This document shows, piece by piece, positions 28,701-36,098 of a stretch of 64,000 nucleotides of DNA. Origin of the DNA: Bacteroides fragilis NCTC 9343 (GTDB lineage: Bacteria > Bacteroidota > Bacteroidia > Bacteroidales > Bacteroidaceae). Below the pieces are notes generated by a model. That model saw only the letters and a list, made by a program, of their open reading frames with translations. It was not told the origin of the DNA and did no database searches. Position numbers and translations under genes: made by a program. Location of the stretch: assembly GCF_000025985.1 (NCBI RefSeq), contig NC_003228.3, positions 372,001-436,000 of the forward strand, given 5' to 3'. Numbering within the stretch: the stretch's first letter is position 1; each line of letters begins with the position of its first letter.

Positions 28701-29148
28701 CTGTTAAATTGGCCTTTTTCTGTGTGCCATATCCAACTACTACTACCTCATCGAGTGTTTTGCTGTCTTCTTCCAATTGGATGTTGAAAGACACCTGGTT
28801 GCCACTTACTTTGACCTCTTTATTAAGATAGCCGATGTAAGAGATTTGCAGTGTTGCGTTGGACGGTACTTCGAGACTAAATTCTCCGTTCAGGTTTGTG
28901 ATGACGCCAATAGTTTTATTACCTTTCACAATGACGTTGGCTCCGATAATCGGTTCTCCATTTGCATCTTTTACAATACCTTTAACCGTTCTGCGCTGTT
29001 GGGGGACTGCTGTGATCGCATCTCCGTTTTCAACTGTCTCTTGTGAAGAAACAGCCCAAGCGCTACCGCTTAAAAGCATTATTAACGATGTACTTACAAG
29101 TACCCTTTTAGAAGATAAGGGTAGCAAATGTAATTTGCTTTTTCTCAT
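25795..29148 (-). CDS. SusC/RagA-type TonB-dependent glycan transporter (PUL A)
   Basis: 1117 residues. The order is a basic N-terminus and signal peptide (about 1-33), a carboxypeptidase-regulatory domain (VKGIVKDANGEPIIGANVIV, about 54), the SusC box VVVVGYGTQKKANLTGAVS (about 135), the plug (LRVRGNGTMNNASPLIIIDG, then SILKDAASCAIYGARAANG), and a 22-strand barrel ending in PFRTIAIGANITF. It imports oligosaccharides across the outer membrane with the downstream SusD and TonB energy. Its start faces the split hybrid regulator 340 bp away. If the invertible segment flips, that regulator becomes collinear with this gene. Confidence 0.95.
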   Translation of the reverse strand: MRKSKLHLLPLSSKRVLVSTSLIMLLSGSAWAVSSQETVENGDAITAVPQQRRTVKGIVKDANGEPIIGANVIVKGNKTIGVITNLNGEFSLEVPSNATLQISYIGYLNKEVKVSGNQVSFNIQLEEDSKTLDEVVVVGYGTQKKANLTGAVSSVDFEEQTKSRPITTVSSALAGLSPGLQASSGSAMPGEDNTTLRVRGNGTMNNASPLIIIDGMEGSLNAINPQDIENISILKDAASCAIYGARAANGVILVTTKSGDRDKIQVNYSGRISFNSPTRMIETMSNYADYMELMNESCENVGSGTLFDQKYIDLWREKSKDPNGVNENGVPNYIAYPNTNWLKELYSGGMIHEHNLSVSGGSNKIRFLLSARYQDNEGIVDNTANKTYSVRANIEANPTQWLTLGTRTYASQMDREVGDFSNANTFLRQSTAGTYPEWNGSFGYPECPDERATANNPLYKLARNDGFKRYNRFNTTLFSKVKFFKDLSWDFNFNYNRYIYETRQWGVPAYQTRFSDGVIVDGITPPSQLSTSFGYESNYSYTLENLLNYHHTFAQKHDVSALLGYQEFYKNYYTVDAAKKGLIDESLNQFDEATEMTSTKGATQDYATRSVFGRVNYAYNSRYLFEANFRYDGSSRFHKDHRWGFFPSLSGAWRISEESFMENTRIWLDNLKVRASWGKLGNSEIGNYEYMSVYSTTNAVFGNALNSALYMGAIANSLLKWESTTSVNFGIDVNLLKNRLSISADLYQKKTDGILYRPTIPYVFGTMTAPRQNLAKVSNKGVELSLGWRDNIGGVSYSINGNFSYNKSNIDAYNGTYERTWVEDPNNKLTGGKWEDNIGKVSSGGTTPIVEGRMMNEYYLRNVYHGNGSYYNADGSVNPQGGPKTGMIRTEKDMAWVKDMIAAGYEFQPGKTVAKNKIWYGDYIYADSNNNGVYGDDNDYTFQKTSNKPKYNFGFQASAAWKGFDLSMVWAGAAGFSIYWGATTGYNAASTEWGSTIAQRVAENHYFYNPENPDDPRTNINAKYPRMAYIDGYVQNRHGNTTLWLYKGDYIKLKNLSLGYTLPKNWVSKIAMQNARVYVSAENLLTITGFEGQDPESATGMGYSPFRTIAIGANITF

Positions 29149-29490
29149 AATACTTTAGATTGAGTTAATAAAAGTGTTAAATACACCACAAAACTACGGT
29201 AACTGATCTGATCCGATGTGATACTTTTATTCTCAATAAGGACACTAATTATTCATAGTCAATTTGGAGTCTGCCTTAATCCGTATTTCCTATATGGCTT
29301 TTATGTACAAAATTTTGCGATAGGATACTTAATTAGATAGAAATATTGGACATAATTTGTTCTTTTTCATTATCCGTATACTATTAAACTTTACAAAATA
29401 TGAATAACATGGTTGAACTATGTCGTGGAAGAGCCCCCTCTATGCTATTTTTGTTCGCAATATAGGCACTAATTGTTCTTAACTAAGTAG
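29149..29490. other. Upstream region of the PUL A SusC, left flank of the invertible segment
   Basis: No gene is visible. It holds the SusC -7 box (29189-29196, minus strand). A TATTTTTG box on the plus strand (29446-29453) matches the -7 consensus and points toward the kinase half, but has no TTTG box at the right spacing. An in-frame TAA at 29480-29482 closes the kinase-half reading frame just before the inverted repeat. Confidence 0.6.
29189..29196 (-). promoter_or_regulatory. Candidate -7 box for PUL A SusC
   Basis: TAGTTTTG on the minus strand matches TAnnTTTG, 41 bp before the SusC ATG. No -33 TTTG box is visible, as expected for a promoter that needs an activator such as a hybrid two-component regulator. 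Confidence 0.45.
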
Positions 29491-29514
29491 AAGTTCCAGA
29501 AGAACTTTGGCGAT
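29491..29514 (+). repeat. Left inverted repeat of the invertible regulator segment (24 bp)
   Basis: This 24-bp sequence is present, base for base, in inverted form at 31317-31340. Identity stops sharply at both ends. It contains AGTTC-CAGAA-GAACT, short dyad arms around a 5-bp spacer, the shape of a tyrosine-recombinase half-site. It overlaps the first codons of the kinase half in the frame SSRRTLA. Confidence 0.95.
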
Positions 29515-31162
29515 GTCGCTGGAGAAAGAACGTATTGAAAAGGAACATATTGAAGAGATGAACCAAGCTAAACTACGATTCTTTACCAATGTGAGCCATG
29601 AGTTTCGCACTCCTTTAACTCTTATTATAAGTCAGGTAGAGCTTATGTTACAAAAGAATACGATACCTCCATCTTTGCATAATAGTATTTTCAGGATAAG
29701 GAAGCATGCCCAACAAATGAAACTTCTAATTTCAGAATTGCTTGACTTTCGGAAATTCGATCAGAACTATATCCAATTAAAACTATCGGAACAAAGTCTG
29801 AATACATTTTTAGAAGAAGTCTATCTTTCTTTTTCTGCTTATGCCTCTCAGAAGTCCATTTCTTACCATCTGAAGCTGTTGGAGCAGGATATATCTATTT
29901 GGATAGATGACTGGCAAATGCGAAAAGTTTTGTTTAATTTGCTTTCGAACGCATTTAAACATGTTCCGGATAAAGGAGAAATAAGCATATTAACCTCTAC
30001 CACACCGGATCAGGTTGTTATTGCAGTTAAGGATTCCGGGAATGGCATTAGTAAAGAAGAACAGGAACGGATATTTGATCGTTTTTATCAGGCGGACAAT
30101 CGGAATAAAGCGATTCATGTTGGCACTGGTATCGGACTTGCATTAACGAAAAGTATCATTCAGCTACATCATGGTACAATTGAGGTAGAAAGTGAGTTAA
30201 ATGAAGGAAGCTGTTTTATTGTGAAGTTACCTAAAACCCGTGATTGTTTTGAAAAGGATACTGAAGTCGTTTTTCTGGAATCTCCGGAAAAGGAACCTAT
30301 GGTACAAGAGAATACCATACCGGATGAGAATTTTATGAAAAAGGATGATTCTACATTCGAAACTCCCTTGATAGATGAACGGGAAGGGAAACGGAAAGTA
30401 TTATTGGTAGAAGATAATGTGGAGCTTTTGCAGGTACTCAAAGAAATATTTTCATCACTTTATCAGGTGGTGACGGCTGCTAATGGCGAGGAGGGACTGA
30501 AACAGGCTTTTGCAGAAGTTCCCGATTTGATAGTGAGTGATGTTATGATGCCGGTAATGACAGGAACGGAGATGTGTCTGAAAATAAAGAATAACATAAA
30601 CCTGTGTCACATTCCGGTTGTGTTGTTGACAGCACTTGACACTGTAGATCAAAATATAGAAGGGCTACGCCGTGGAGCAGACGATTATATCACCAAGCCT
30701 TTCAATGCAAAAATCTTAATAACCCGTTGCAATAATTTGATTCGTAACCGCTTGTTGATGCAAAGCCGTTTTGCCAAAGATCAGATTTTAGAAATCAACC
30801 TGTTGGCAGCTAATCCAATAGATAAAGGTTTCTTGGATAGAGTGATTAAGGTGGTAGATAAACATATTGATAATGAGGATTTTGATATTGGTATGTTATG
30901 TCAGGAACTTGGAATGGGGCGAACATTGTTGCACACCAAATTTAAAGCATTGACAGGGATGACACCCAATGAATTTATTCTAAATCACCGGTTGAAAATA
31001 GCATCGCTGATGTTAAAGAACGAACCTTATTTACAGGTAGCAGAAATATCCGATAGATTAGGTTTCGGTTCTCCACGCTATTTCAGCCGTTGTTTTAAAA
31101 ATCAATATAACGTTACTCCGATGGAATATCGCAAAGGAGCTAAACAGGAAAATCTTAAATGA
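29507..31162 (+). CDS. Hybrid two-component regulator, C-terminal half: histidine kinase, receiver and AraC DNA-binding domains (detached, OFF orientation)
   Basis: 551 residues read from TTG 29507, or 549 from ATG 29513. The order is a coiled linker (EKERIEKEHIEEMNQAKLR), HisKA with the phospho-accepting His in FFTNVSHEFRTPLTLI, HATPase (NLLSNAFKHV, DSGNGIS, GTGIGLALTKSII), a receiver domain with Asp in IVSDVMMPVMTG and Lys in DYITKPF, and an AraC-type double helix-turn-helix (ELGMGRTLLHTKFKALTGMT, RLGFGSPRYFSRCFK). No sensor or membrane segment is attached here; those lie on the other strand at 31256-33694. All catalytic residues are intact. As arranged, only a sensorless soluble kinase/regulator could be made, from a weak start inside the inverted repeat. 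Confidence 0.93.
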   Translation: MAMSLEKERIEKEHIEEMNQAKLRFFTNVSHEFRTPLTLIISQVELMLQKNTIPPSLHNSIFRIRKHAQQMKLLISELLDFRKFDQNYIQLKLSEQSLNTFLEEVYLSFSAYASQKSISYHLKLLEQDISIWIDDWQMRKVLFNLLSNAFKHVPDKGEISILTSTTPDQVVIAVKDSGNGISKEEQERIFDRFYQADNRNKAIHVGTGIGLALTKSIIQLHHGTIEVESELNEGSCFIVKLPKTRDCFEKDTEVVFLESPEKEPMVQENTIPDENFMKKDDSTFETPLIDEREGKRKVLLVEDNVELLQVLKEIFSSLYQVVTAANGEEGLKQAFAEVPDLIVSDVMMPVMTGTEMCLKIKNNINLCHIPVVLLTALDTVDQNIEGLRRGADDYITKPFNAKILITRCNNLIRNRLLMQSRFAKDQILEINLLAANPIDKGFLDRVIKVVDKHIDNEDFDIGMLCQELGMGRTLLHTKFKALTGMTPNEFILNHRLKIASLMLKNEPYLQVAEISDRLGFGSPRYFSRCFKNQYNVTPMEYRKGAKQENLK

Positions 31163-31255
31163 CCTAAGGCGGATACCAGATAAGGGGAATAACATCTGAA
31201 AGTAAATTCATGCTCGTAAAGAAGACTATTTAATCAATATGGACTCATGGTCTAT

Positions 31256-33694
31256 TTAAATAGCTGGATTAAAAAGAATCTGATGATAGGTAAGAGAAGA
31301 GAGGCTTTGCCGTAATATCGCCAAAGTTCTTCTGGAACTTTTTTCGCGCCAGATAAAATAGGTCACTGAAATGCTGATAGTGATGTAACTGAGCCATGCC
31401 CACCAAGTAAGGTACCATGGGGTATTGATATGTATTTGTAATAAGATCTCTTGTGCTTTGCGCATTTTCAGGGAGTTGCCTTTTTGCCGTACGTGTAACA
31501 CGTAGTCTCCAGGATCCAGATTGGTGTATTTCAGGCTTGTTTGTGAGGTGAGTGACCATTGCTTGTCAAAACCTTCTAACTGATACTCATACCAAGTATT
31601 ATTCAGTATATCCACATAGTTGGAAGAAGCAAACTCAACAGTCAGGTTATTTTGGGTGGCATTTAGATTTATTTCCCGGACAAAAGGGAGCCCTTCTGTC
31701 AGTATACGACTTTTGTCATCCGGACTTATCCGTGCGTTGTTGACGGATAAACTTGAAAAATAGAGCTTAGGTTTGGGATATTCTTTGTTCAGGTCTTTTT
31801 CCAGAAAAGAACTAAGCCCTCCTGTACCTCCGATAAATATAGTATGGTCACTACACATCCATACACCACAACCATTAATGATGGATGAAAGGGACAGTCC
31901 GTTATCCAGTTCAATGGAACGGAATGATTCGGTGGTTGGATTAAACAGTGTGATACCCCGATCACTTGTGATGAGTATGTTGTCTGTCGAAGTCTGTAGA
32001 AGATTATAGCAATAATTACTGAGTAATTGGTTCTGCTCGGGAGTATAGTTGATGCAGGTCTGAGTTTGTTCGTTATAACAAAAAAGTCCTGAACCTAAAG
32101 TGGCGATATAAAGATATTGATTGTTACCTTTCAAAATCTTGCTGATGCCGAACTGTCCAATGGATGCAGGCAGACTGAATGATTTGACTTCTTCAGGGTG
32201 TTTCAGATTTATACTATATAAGTTAGTACCTGCCGACAACCAGAGAAAACCTTTGGGATCAATGGTGAAAGTTTGATAGTAATATCCGTCATAAAGCAAG
32301 CGGAATTCATTTGTATCGGGATTCATGGAAAAAACTCCGTTACGAGCGGAAACGATTAGCTGGTCGTTATAGAAAGATACTTGGAAGATAACATCATTGG
32401 GCTCTTTGAGGCCTTTCGTGGAATGATTGAGGTAGTTGTAAAAACGTCCGGTCTTGCGGTCGAACCGGGAGAGCCCTCCCATATGTGTACCGATATATAA
32501 GCAGTCTCTTTTAGGGTCGTAACAAATACTTTTCAGATTATTGTGGGGCAGTGAGTTGGGGCCTCCGGCAGTGTAAGTGGTGAAATGTCCCGCTTGTCGG
32601 TCTAAGCATGCCAATCCACCACCATCGGTGCATATCCATAGGTGGTGATCTTTGTCCTCGGTCATAGCCCCGGCGAACGGGTAGTTGAGACAGTCGCTAC
32701 GATCGGGATTATAAGTGTAGTAATTGAATGCGTTGTTATCCGGGTTAAAGTAGTTGACTCCTCCATAATAACTACCTATCCAGATAGTGCCTTGTACATC
32801 CTGATAGAGTGAAAATATAGAAGAATGGCTGAGTCCTCCCGGGCGTTGTTCTTGCTTGATGAGGCTGTAGGTTTGGGTGCTTGGATCATATTTTTGTAAA
32901 CCGTCGAAGGTCCCGAACCAGATGTTTCCTTGCTGATCTTCTACAAATTCACGTATTTGTTCGCTGGAAATGCCGTTTGGTGATGAGGGGTCATAAGGAA
33001 TGCGGTTGATTCGTCCGTTCCGGTTGATACGGTATAGCCCTTGTGTACGGCAGCCTACCCAAAGTTCCTGACAGGAGCTTTGAAAAATACGATAAACATC
33101 TACTTTAGGGATCAGGCATTGAACCCTCCCTTTGTTTTCCGTGGTATATAGACCTTCTTTGGCACCGATATAAAACCTGTTGCCATTTATCGTCAGATAG
33201 TTGATGGATGATATACCTGTTTTTAATTGAAAGTCTAATTGATTGTTTTGGGGGTTGTATCGGAAAATAGAGTCGTGTCCGGCACACCATATCTCACCGG
33301 CATGAGATGTTAGAGCATAGACAGATCCTTGACGCAGACGTTCGAAAGTCTCTTTACGAATATCGTATTTCAGTAAAGCATGGTCAACAATCAGAAACAC
33401 ATCTCCGTTTTGACTCCCTGTAATGGCACTAACCTCATTCCCTATCAGGATTTTCTGATCCGGTCGATTTCCGTTTTGTATCCATGCCTTATAAACGGCC
33501 ATCTTATTACTATTGTAGATGTTGACTCCTTCACGTGTACCAAACCACATTCTACCCAGCTTATCTTGATAGATAGCCATAACGGACGATTGCGAAAGAC
33601 CTTCTTCTCTACCTATGTGCTTAAAATATCCGGCGTAAGATAATTGAACGATGAAAATACCGATCAAAGATAAGGCTAATTTATGTCTATTCAT
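31256..33694 (-). CDS. Hybrid two-component regulator, N-terminal half: periplasmic propeller sensor and membrane segment (truncated, OFF orientation)
   Basis: 812 residues. A signal peptide (about 1-21) leads into two beta-propellers built of two-component-regulator repeats (RMWFGTREGVN, IWFGTFDGLQKYD, IWIGSYYGGVNYFN, LWICTDGGGL and others). A Y_Y_Y immunoglobulin-like domain follows (WYEYQLEGFDKQW, LDPGDYVLHVR, about 680-745), then one membrane helix (about 755-780) ending FIWREKS. The last 20 codons after SSRRTLA (ILRQSLSSLTYHQ...) are read inside the invertible segment and resemble no kinase. As it stands the gene makes a membrane-bound sensor with no output domain. Inversion would give it the kinase half at 29507-31162. 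Confidence 0.93.
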   Translation of the reverse strand: MNRHKLALSLIGIFIVQLSYAGYFKHIGREEGLSQSSVMAIYQDKLGRMWFGTREGVNIYNSNKMAVYKAWIQNGNRPDQKILIGNEVSAITGSQNGDVFLIVDHALLKYDIRKETFERLRQGSVYALTSHAGEIWCAGHDSIFRYNPQNNQLDFQLKTGISSINYLTINGNRFYIGAKEGLYTTENKGRVQCLIPKVDVYRIFQSSCQELWVGCRTQGLYRINRNGRINRIPYDPSSPNGISSEQIREFVEDQQGNIWFGTFDGLQKYDPSTQTYSLIKQEQRPGGLSHSSIFSLYQDVQGTIWIGSYYGGVNYFNPDNNAFNYYTYNPDRSDCLNYPFAGAMTEDKDHHLWICTDGGGLACLDRQAGHFTTYTAGGPNSLPHNNLKSICYDPKRDCLYIGTHMGGLSRFDRKTGRFYNYLNHSTKGLKEPNDVIFQVSFYNDQLIVSARNGVFSMNPDTNEFRLLYDGYYYQTFTIDPKGFLWLSAGTNLYSINLKHPEEVKSFSLPASIGQFGISKILKGNNQYLYIATLGSGLFCYNEQTQTCINYTPEQNQLLSNYCYNLLQTSTDNILITSDRGITLFNPTTESFRSIELDNGLSLSSIINGCGVWMCSDHTIFIGGTGGLSSFLEKDLNKEYPKPKLYFSSLSVNNARISPDDKSRILTEGLPFVREINLNATQNNLTVEFASSNYVDILNNTWYEYQLEGFDKQWSLTSQTSLKYTNLDPGDYVLHVRQKGNSLKMRKAQEILLQIHINTPWYLTWWAWLSYITISISVTYFIWREKSSRRTLAILRQSLSSLTYHQILFNPAI
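31317..31340 (-). repeat. Right inverted repeat of the invertible regulator segment (24 bp)
   Basis: Exact inverse of 29491-29514. On the minus strand it encodes SSRRTLA just after the sensor's membrane helix, the natural linker position before a HisKA domain. The frame agrees with that of the left copy, so recombination keeps the reading frame. Confidence 0.95.
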
Positions 33695-33716
33695 AGTTAT
33701 TCCGTATTTATAAACG

Positions 33717-33724
33717 CAAATATA
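33717..33724 (-). promoter_or_regulatory. Candidate -7 box for the sensor/hybrid regulator
   Basis: TATATTTG followed by CG on the minus strand matches TAnnTTTG, 22 bp before the ATG at 33694. It lies outside the invertible segment, so transcription of the sensor would not change on inversion; only the 3' coding part would. Confidence 0.5.
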
Positions 33725-33833
33725 TAAATAACAGATAGATTTAGTATATCAACTCTATGAAAAAAGTATATAAACAGAAATAAACCTCCCTGGTATGTAA
33801 CAGATAGGGAGGCTTGTGGAGGAAATCGTAATT

Positions 33834-34577
33834 TTATCGGATGCTTTCCAGTATTTTCGGTTTCAGGATAGCAGTCCACAGATCGTAACCGTTCTGATTC
33901 ATGTGCAATCCGTCCTGTTTGAAGATGTCTTTTCTTAGCTTTCCATTGTTGTCGTACAGACAGGAGGCTACGTCAATATAAGTGAGTCCCCCTCTCTTCG
34001 AAGCATATTCCTGAAGCAAAGCATTTATGATTTCATGCTTCGGAATCATCTCTTTGCGTGCGAGTGAAGGCTTATAGGAGAGAATAAATATCGGAATATC
34101 CGGATAGTCCCGTTGCAGGCGATTGGTCAGCAAGCGGAAGAAGTCGAATGTCTCGCCTACAGTCAGATCCTCGGGAGTGCCTGCGAGGTCATTTTCTACG
34201 TAAATCACAATACTGCGGGGGTGATATCCCCGGGCGATTACATCATAATTGTAGAGCATATCCCGGAGCGCGGCACCTCCGTACGAACGCCGGAGAATCT
34301 TTAGCGGAGCCATGTCCCGATAGATATTATCCCACAAGTTAATGGAAGAACTGCCTAGAAAGAGTACGTCACAGGAGGTATCCTTCAGCATTTGGTTTTC
34401 TGTTTGGTATCGGTCTATTTCACTTTGATACCGGGTTATCCATTTCGTGGGGTCGGTGTGTCGGACGGGAAGATATCCGATGAAGCGTACTGAATCCTGT
34501 GGCGTCTGTGCCTCTGCCGGAATGCTATTCCAGCAGAGGAGAACTGTGCATAAAGCGATAAGTATTGATTTTATCAT
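33834..34577 (-). CDS. SGNH/GDSL-type hydrolase, exported (PUL B)
   Basis: 247 residues with a signal peptide ending near PAEAQ. SGNH blocks are visible: VLFLGSSSINLWDN (catalytic Ser in GSSS), the Gly of RSYGGAALRD, IVIYVENDLAG (block III, with an Asn-Asp pair) and the final DGLHMNQNGY (Asp and His). The family de-esterifies sugars, lipids or peptidoglycan. Its ATG abuts the GH144 stop directly (TAAATG), so translation is coupled. In a beta-1,2-glucan locus it might remove acyl substituents such as the succinyl groups of natural cyclic glucans; that is inference. Confidence 0.83.
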   Translation of the reverse strand: MIKSILIALCTVLLCWNSIPAEAQTPQDSVRFIGYLPVRHTDPTKWITRYQSEIDRYQTENQMLKDTSCDVLFLGSSSINLWDNIYRDMAPLKILRRSYGGAALRDMLYNYDVIARGYHPRSIVIYVENDLAGTPEDLTVGETFDFFRLLTNRLQRDYPDIPIFILSYKPSLARKEMIPKHEIINALLQEYASKRGGLTYIDVASCLYDNNGKLRKDIFKQDGLHMNQNGYDLWTAILKPKILESIR

Positions 34578-35933
34578 TTATTTCTTTACATTGAATCCCA
34601 GTTTTTTTAGTCCGTTTTGTACATCGGGATGGCTCATGAAGAGTTTCCACAATAGTCCTGTCCGGTAGTTTTCTATCATTACGGCTATCGGGCCTTGGTC
34701 GATGGCCAGATATCGCTTCGGATACCAATCGGCAGTTTCGCTGAAAGCATCATAGAATCCGTAAGGACCGAATACTTTGTCTCCCATTTCGTACAGGTGA
34801 TGCATTACTTGCAGTGACTGATCCGGTGTGTAGACAATAGAAGAGAGAGCGGCAGTGGGAGAGATGACTCCCCGGTCGTCACGTTCCAATGGTCCATGAG
34901 CAGCATATCCGTCCACGGAATAACTGGCGGTCAGTCCCCAACAGTCTGGTCCGTAGCCTTTGTAGTGCTTCGGGTTGCGAATGCAGTATTCACGGTTTAC
35001 CAGTGTGAGATTTCGCATTTCGTTAAAATAGCTCGGACAATACTCGTCTTTCAGCCCCACCGGATCGAGTCCGAGGAAAGAGTATTGTGCCCAAAATAAC
35101 GGACCCGCTTCTCCACCCTGATAGCGGAGGTGCAGTTCGATGCCTTCTACCTTGTGGGGTGAAACGATGGCTCCGTTTTGTGCCCATCCTTCATGATAGA
35201 CTGCTGCCGGTACTCCATGGGTAGGAGAAGCAGCGGCAAGGATATACATAATCAGACATTCATTGTAGCCATGTACCGGGAAATTCATTTCCCAGCCATA
35301 TTCGGGACTCCAATGCCAATAAAGCACATTCTGTCCGCCATGGCGGTACCAGTTCCAGTCCACTTCCCGCCACAACTTGTCTATACGTCCGGCAAGTTTT
35401 TTTTCTTCCGCCGAGCCTTCTGCATAATATTGGTGTACGGCCAGCAGACCTTGCATCAGGAAGGCTGTCTCTACCAGGTCGCCTCCGTTATCCTTTTGTC
35501 CGAAAGGCTGTACATGTCCTGTCTCTCCGTTCCACCAATGCGGATATGCACCTTTAAAGCGGTCGGCTTTCTCCAGAAAACCGACTATTTTCTCCATACG
35601 CCGTAAGCCTTCTTCCCGGCTGACGTATCCCCGATCAATACCGGCCAGGATAGCCATAATGCCGAAGCCGCTGCCTCCTGAGGTAACAATCTCCGGCCCT
35701 CCTGCCGGGTATTCGCCATCCATGTGATAGCGCTCGCGTGCCAGTCCGCTATTAGGTTCGGCAGCATCCCAGAAGTAGTTGAAGGTTCGTCGCTGGACGG
35801 TATCCATCAGAGCGTCATCTGTCAGTGATGTGGCAGACGAGGGCTTTTCTTTTGGCTTGCATGCTACAAAAAGAAAAAGAGCGAAGAGGACGAAGAGGAG
35901 CTTGCTGTTGTGAGTGACAAGTTGGATATTCAT
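34578..35933 (-). CDS. GH144-type glucanase (glycoamylase-like domain), probable endo-beta-1,2-glucanase
   Basis: 451 residues. The lipoprotein signal has Cys in FLFVACKPKEK. The (alpha/alpha)6-barrel glycoamylase-like domain (about 45-445) shows VQRRTFNYFWDAAEPNSGLA, SGGSGFGIMAILAGIDRG, VETAFLMQGLLAVHQYY, PVHGYNECLIMYILAAASP and the C-terminal GPYGFYDAFS. This domain defines GH144, whose characterised members are endo-beta-1,2-glucanases. Neighbours support this: a GH3 of the beta-glucosidase type and a SusC/SusD pair in the order known for the B. thetaiotaomicron beta-1,2-glucan locus. The domain call is firm; the linkage specificity is inferred from family and context. Confidence 0.87.
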   Translation of the reverse strand: MNIQLVTHNSKLLFVLFALFLFVACKPKEKPSSATSLTDDALMDTVQRRTFNYFWDAAEPNSGLARERYHMDGEYPAGGPEIVTSGGSGFGIMAILAGIDRGYVSREEGLRRMEKIVGFLEKADRFKGAYPHWWNGETGHVQPFGQKDNGGDLVETAFLMQGLLAVHQYYAEGSAEEKKLAGRIDKLWREVDWNWYRHGGQNVLYWHWSPEYGWEMNFPVHGYNECLIMYILAAASPTHGVPAAVYHEGWAQNGAIVSPHKVEGIELHLRYQGGEAGPLFWAQYSFLGLDPVGLKDEYCPSYFNEMRNLTLVNREYCIRNPKHYKGYGPDCWGLTASYSVDGYAAHGPLERDDRGVISPTAALSSIVYTPDQSLQVMHHLYEMGDKVFGPYGFYDAFSETADWYPKRYLAIDQGPIAVMIENYRTGLLWKLFMSHPDVQNGLKKLGFNVKK

Positions 35934-35962
35934 AATGATTTCTTGTTTGTAATGGTTTTTGT

Positions 35963-36065
35963 TTCACCACAGAGTAACACGGGGTTTCACTGAATTTTAA
36001 TCTTTTGTTTATAGCATATTAAGAGAAAATCATCTCTGTGGAACTCTGTGTGACTCTGTGGTGAA
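35963..36065. repeat. Intergenic palindromic repeat, copy 3
   Basis: TTCACCACAGAGT (35963-35975) and ACTCTGTGGTGAA (36053-36065) are exact 13-bp inverses, with further CTCTGTG repeats inside. It lies between the GH3 and GH144 genes of PUL B. Confidence 0.75.
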
Positions 36066-36098
36066 TCTTATTCTTTTCTATTCCCTTGTGTATCCGGT

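Larger units (their letters stand above)
29491..31340. mobile_element. Putative invertible DNA segment (intragenic inverton) splitting a hybrid two-component regulator
   Basis: The 1850-bp segment between two perfect 24-bp inverted repeats holds the entire kinase/receiver/AraC half of a regulator on the plus strand. The sensor half enters it from the right on the minus strand. Reversing the segment places the kinase half behind the sensor in frame: the sensor reads ...REKSSRRTLA and the kinase half continues MSLEKERIEK. The joined protein would have 792 + 549 = 1341 residues, the usual size of these regulators. Neither half shows decay, which argues for reversible switching rather than a fixed break. 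No recombinase gene is present in the window. Confidence 0.88.

Noticed and set aside
29446..29453. TATTTTTG as a proven promoter of the kinase half
   Set aside because: No TTTG box at the correct spacing; kept only as a possibility.
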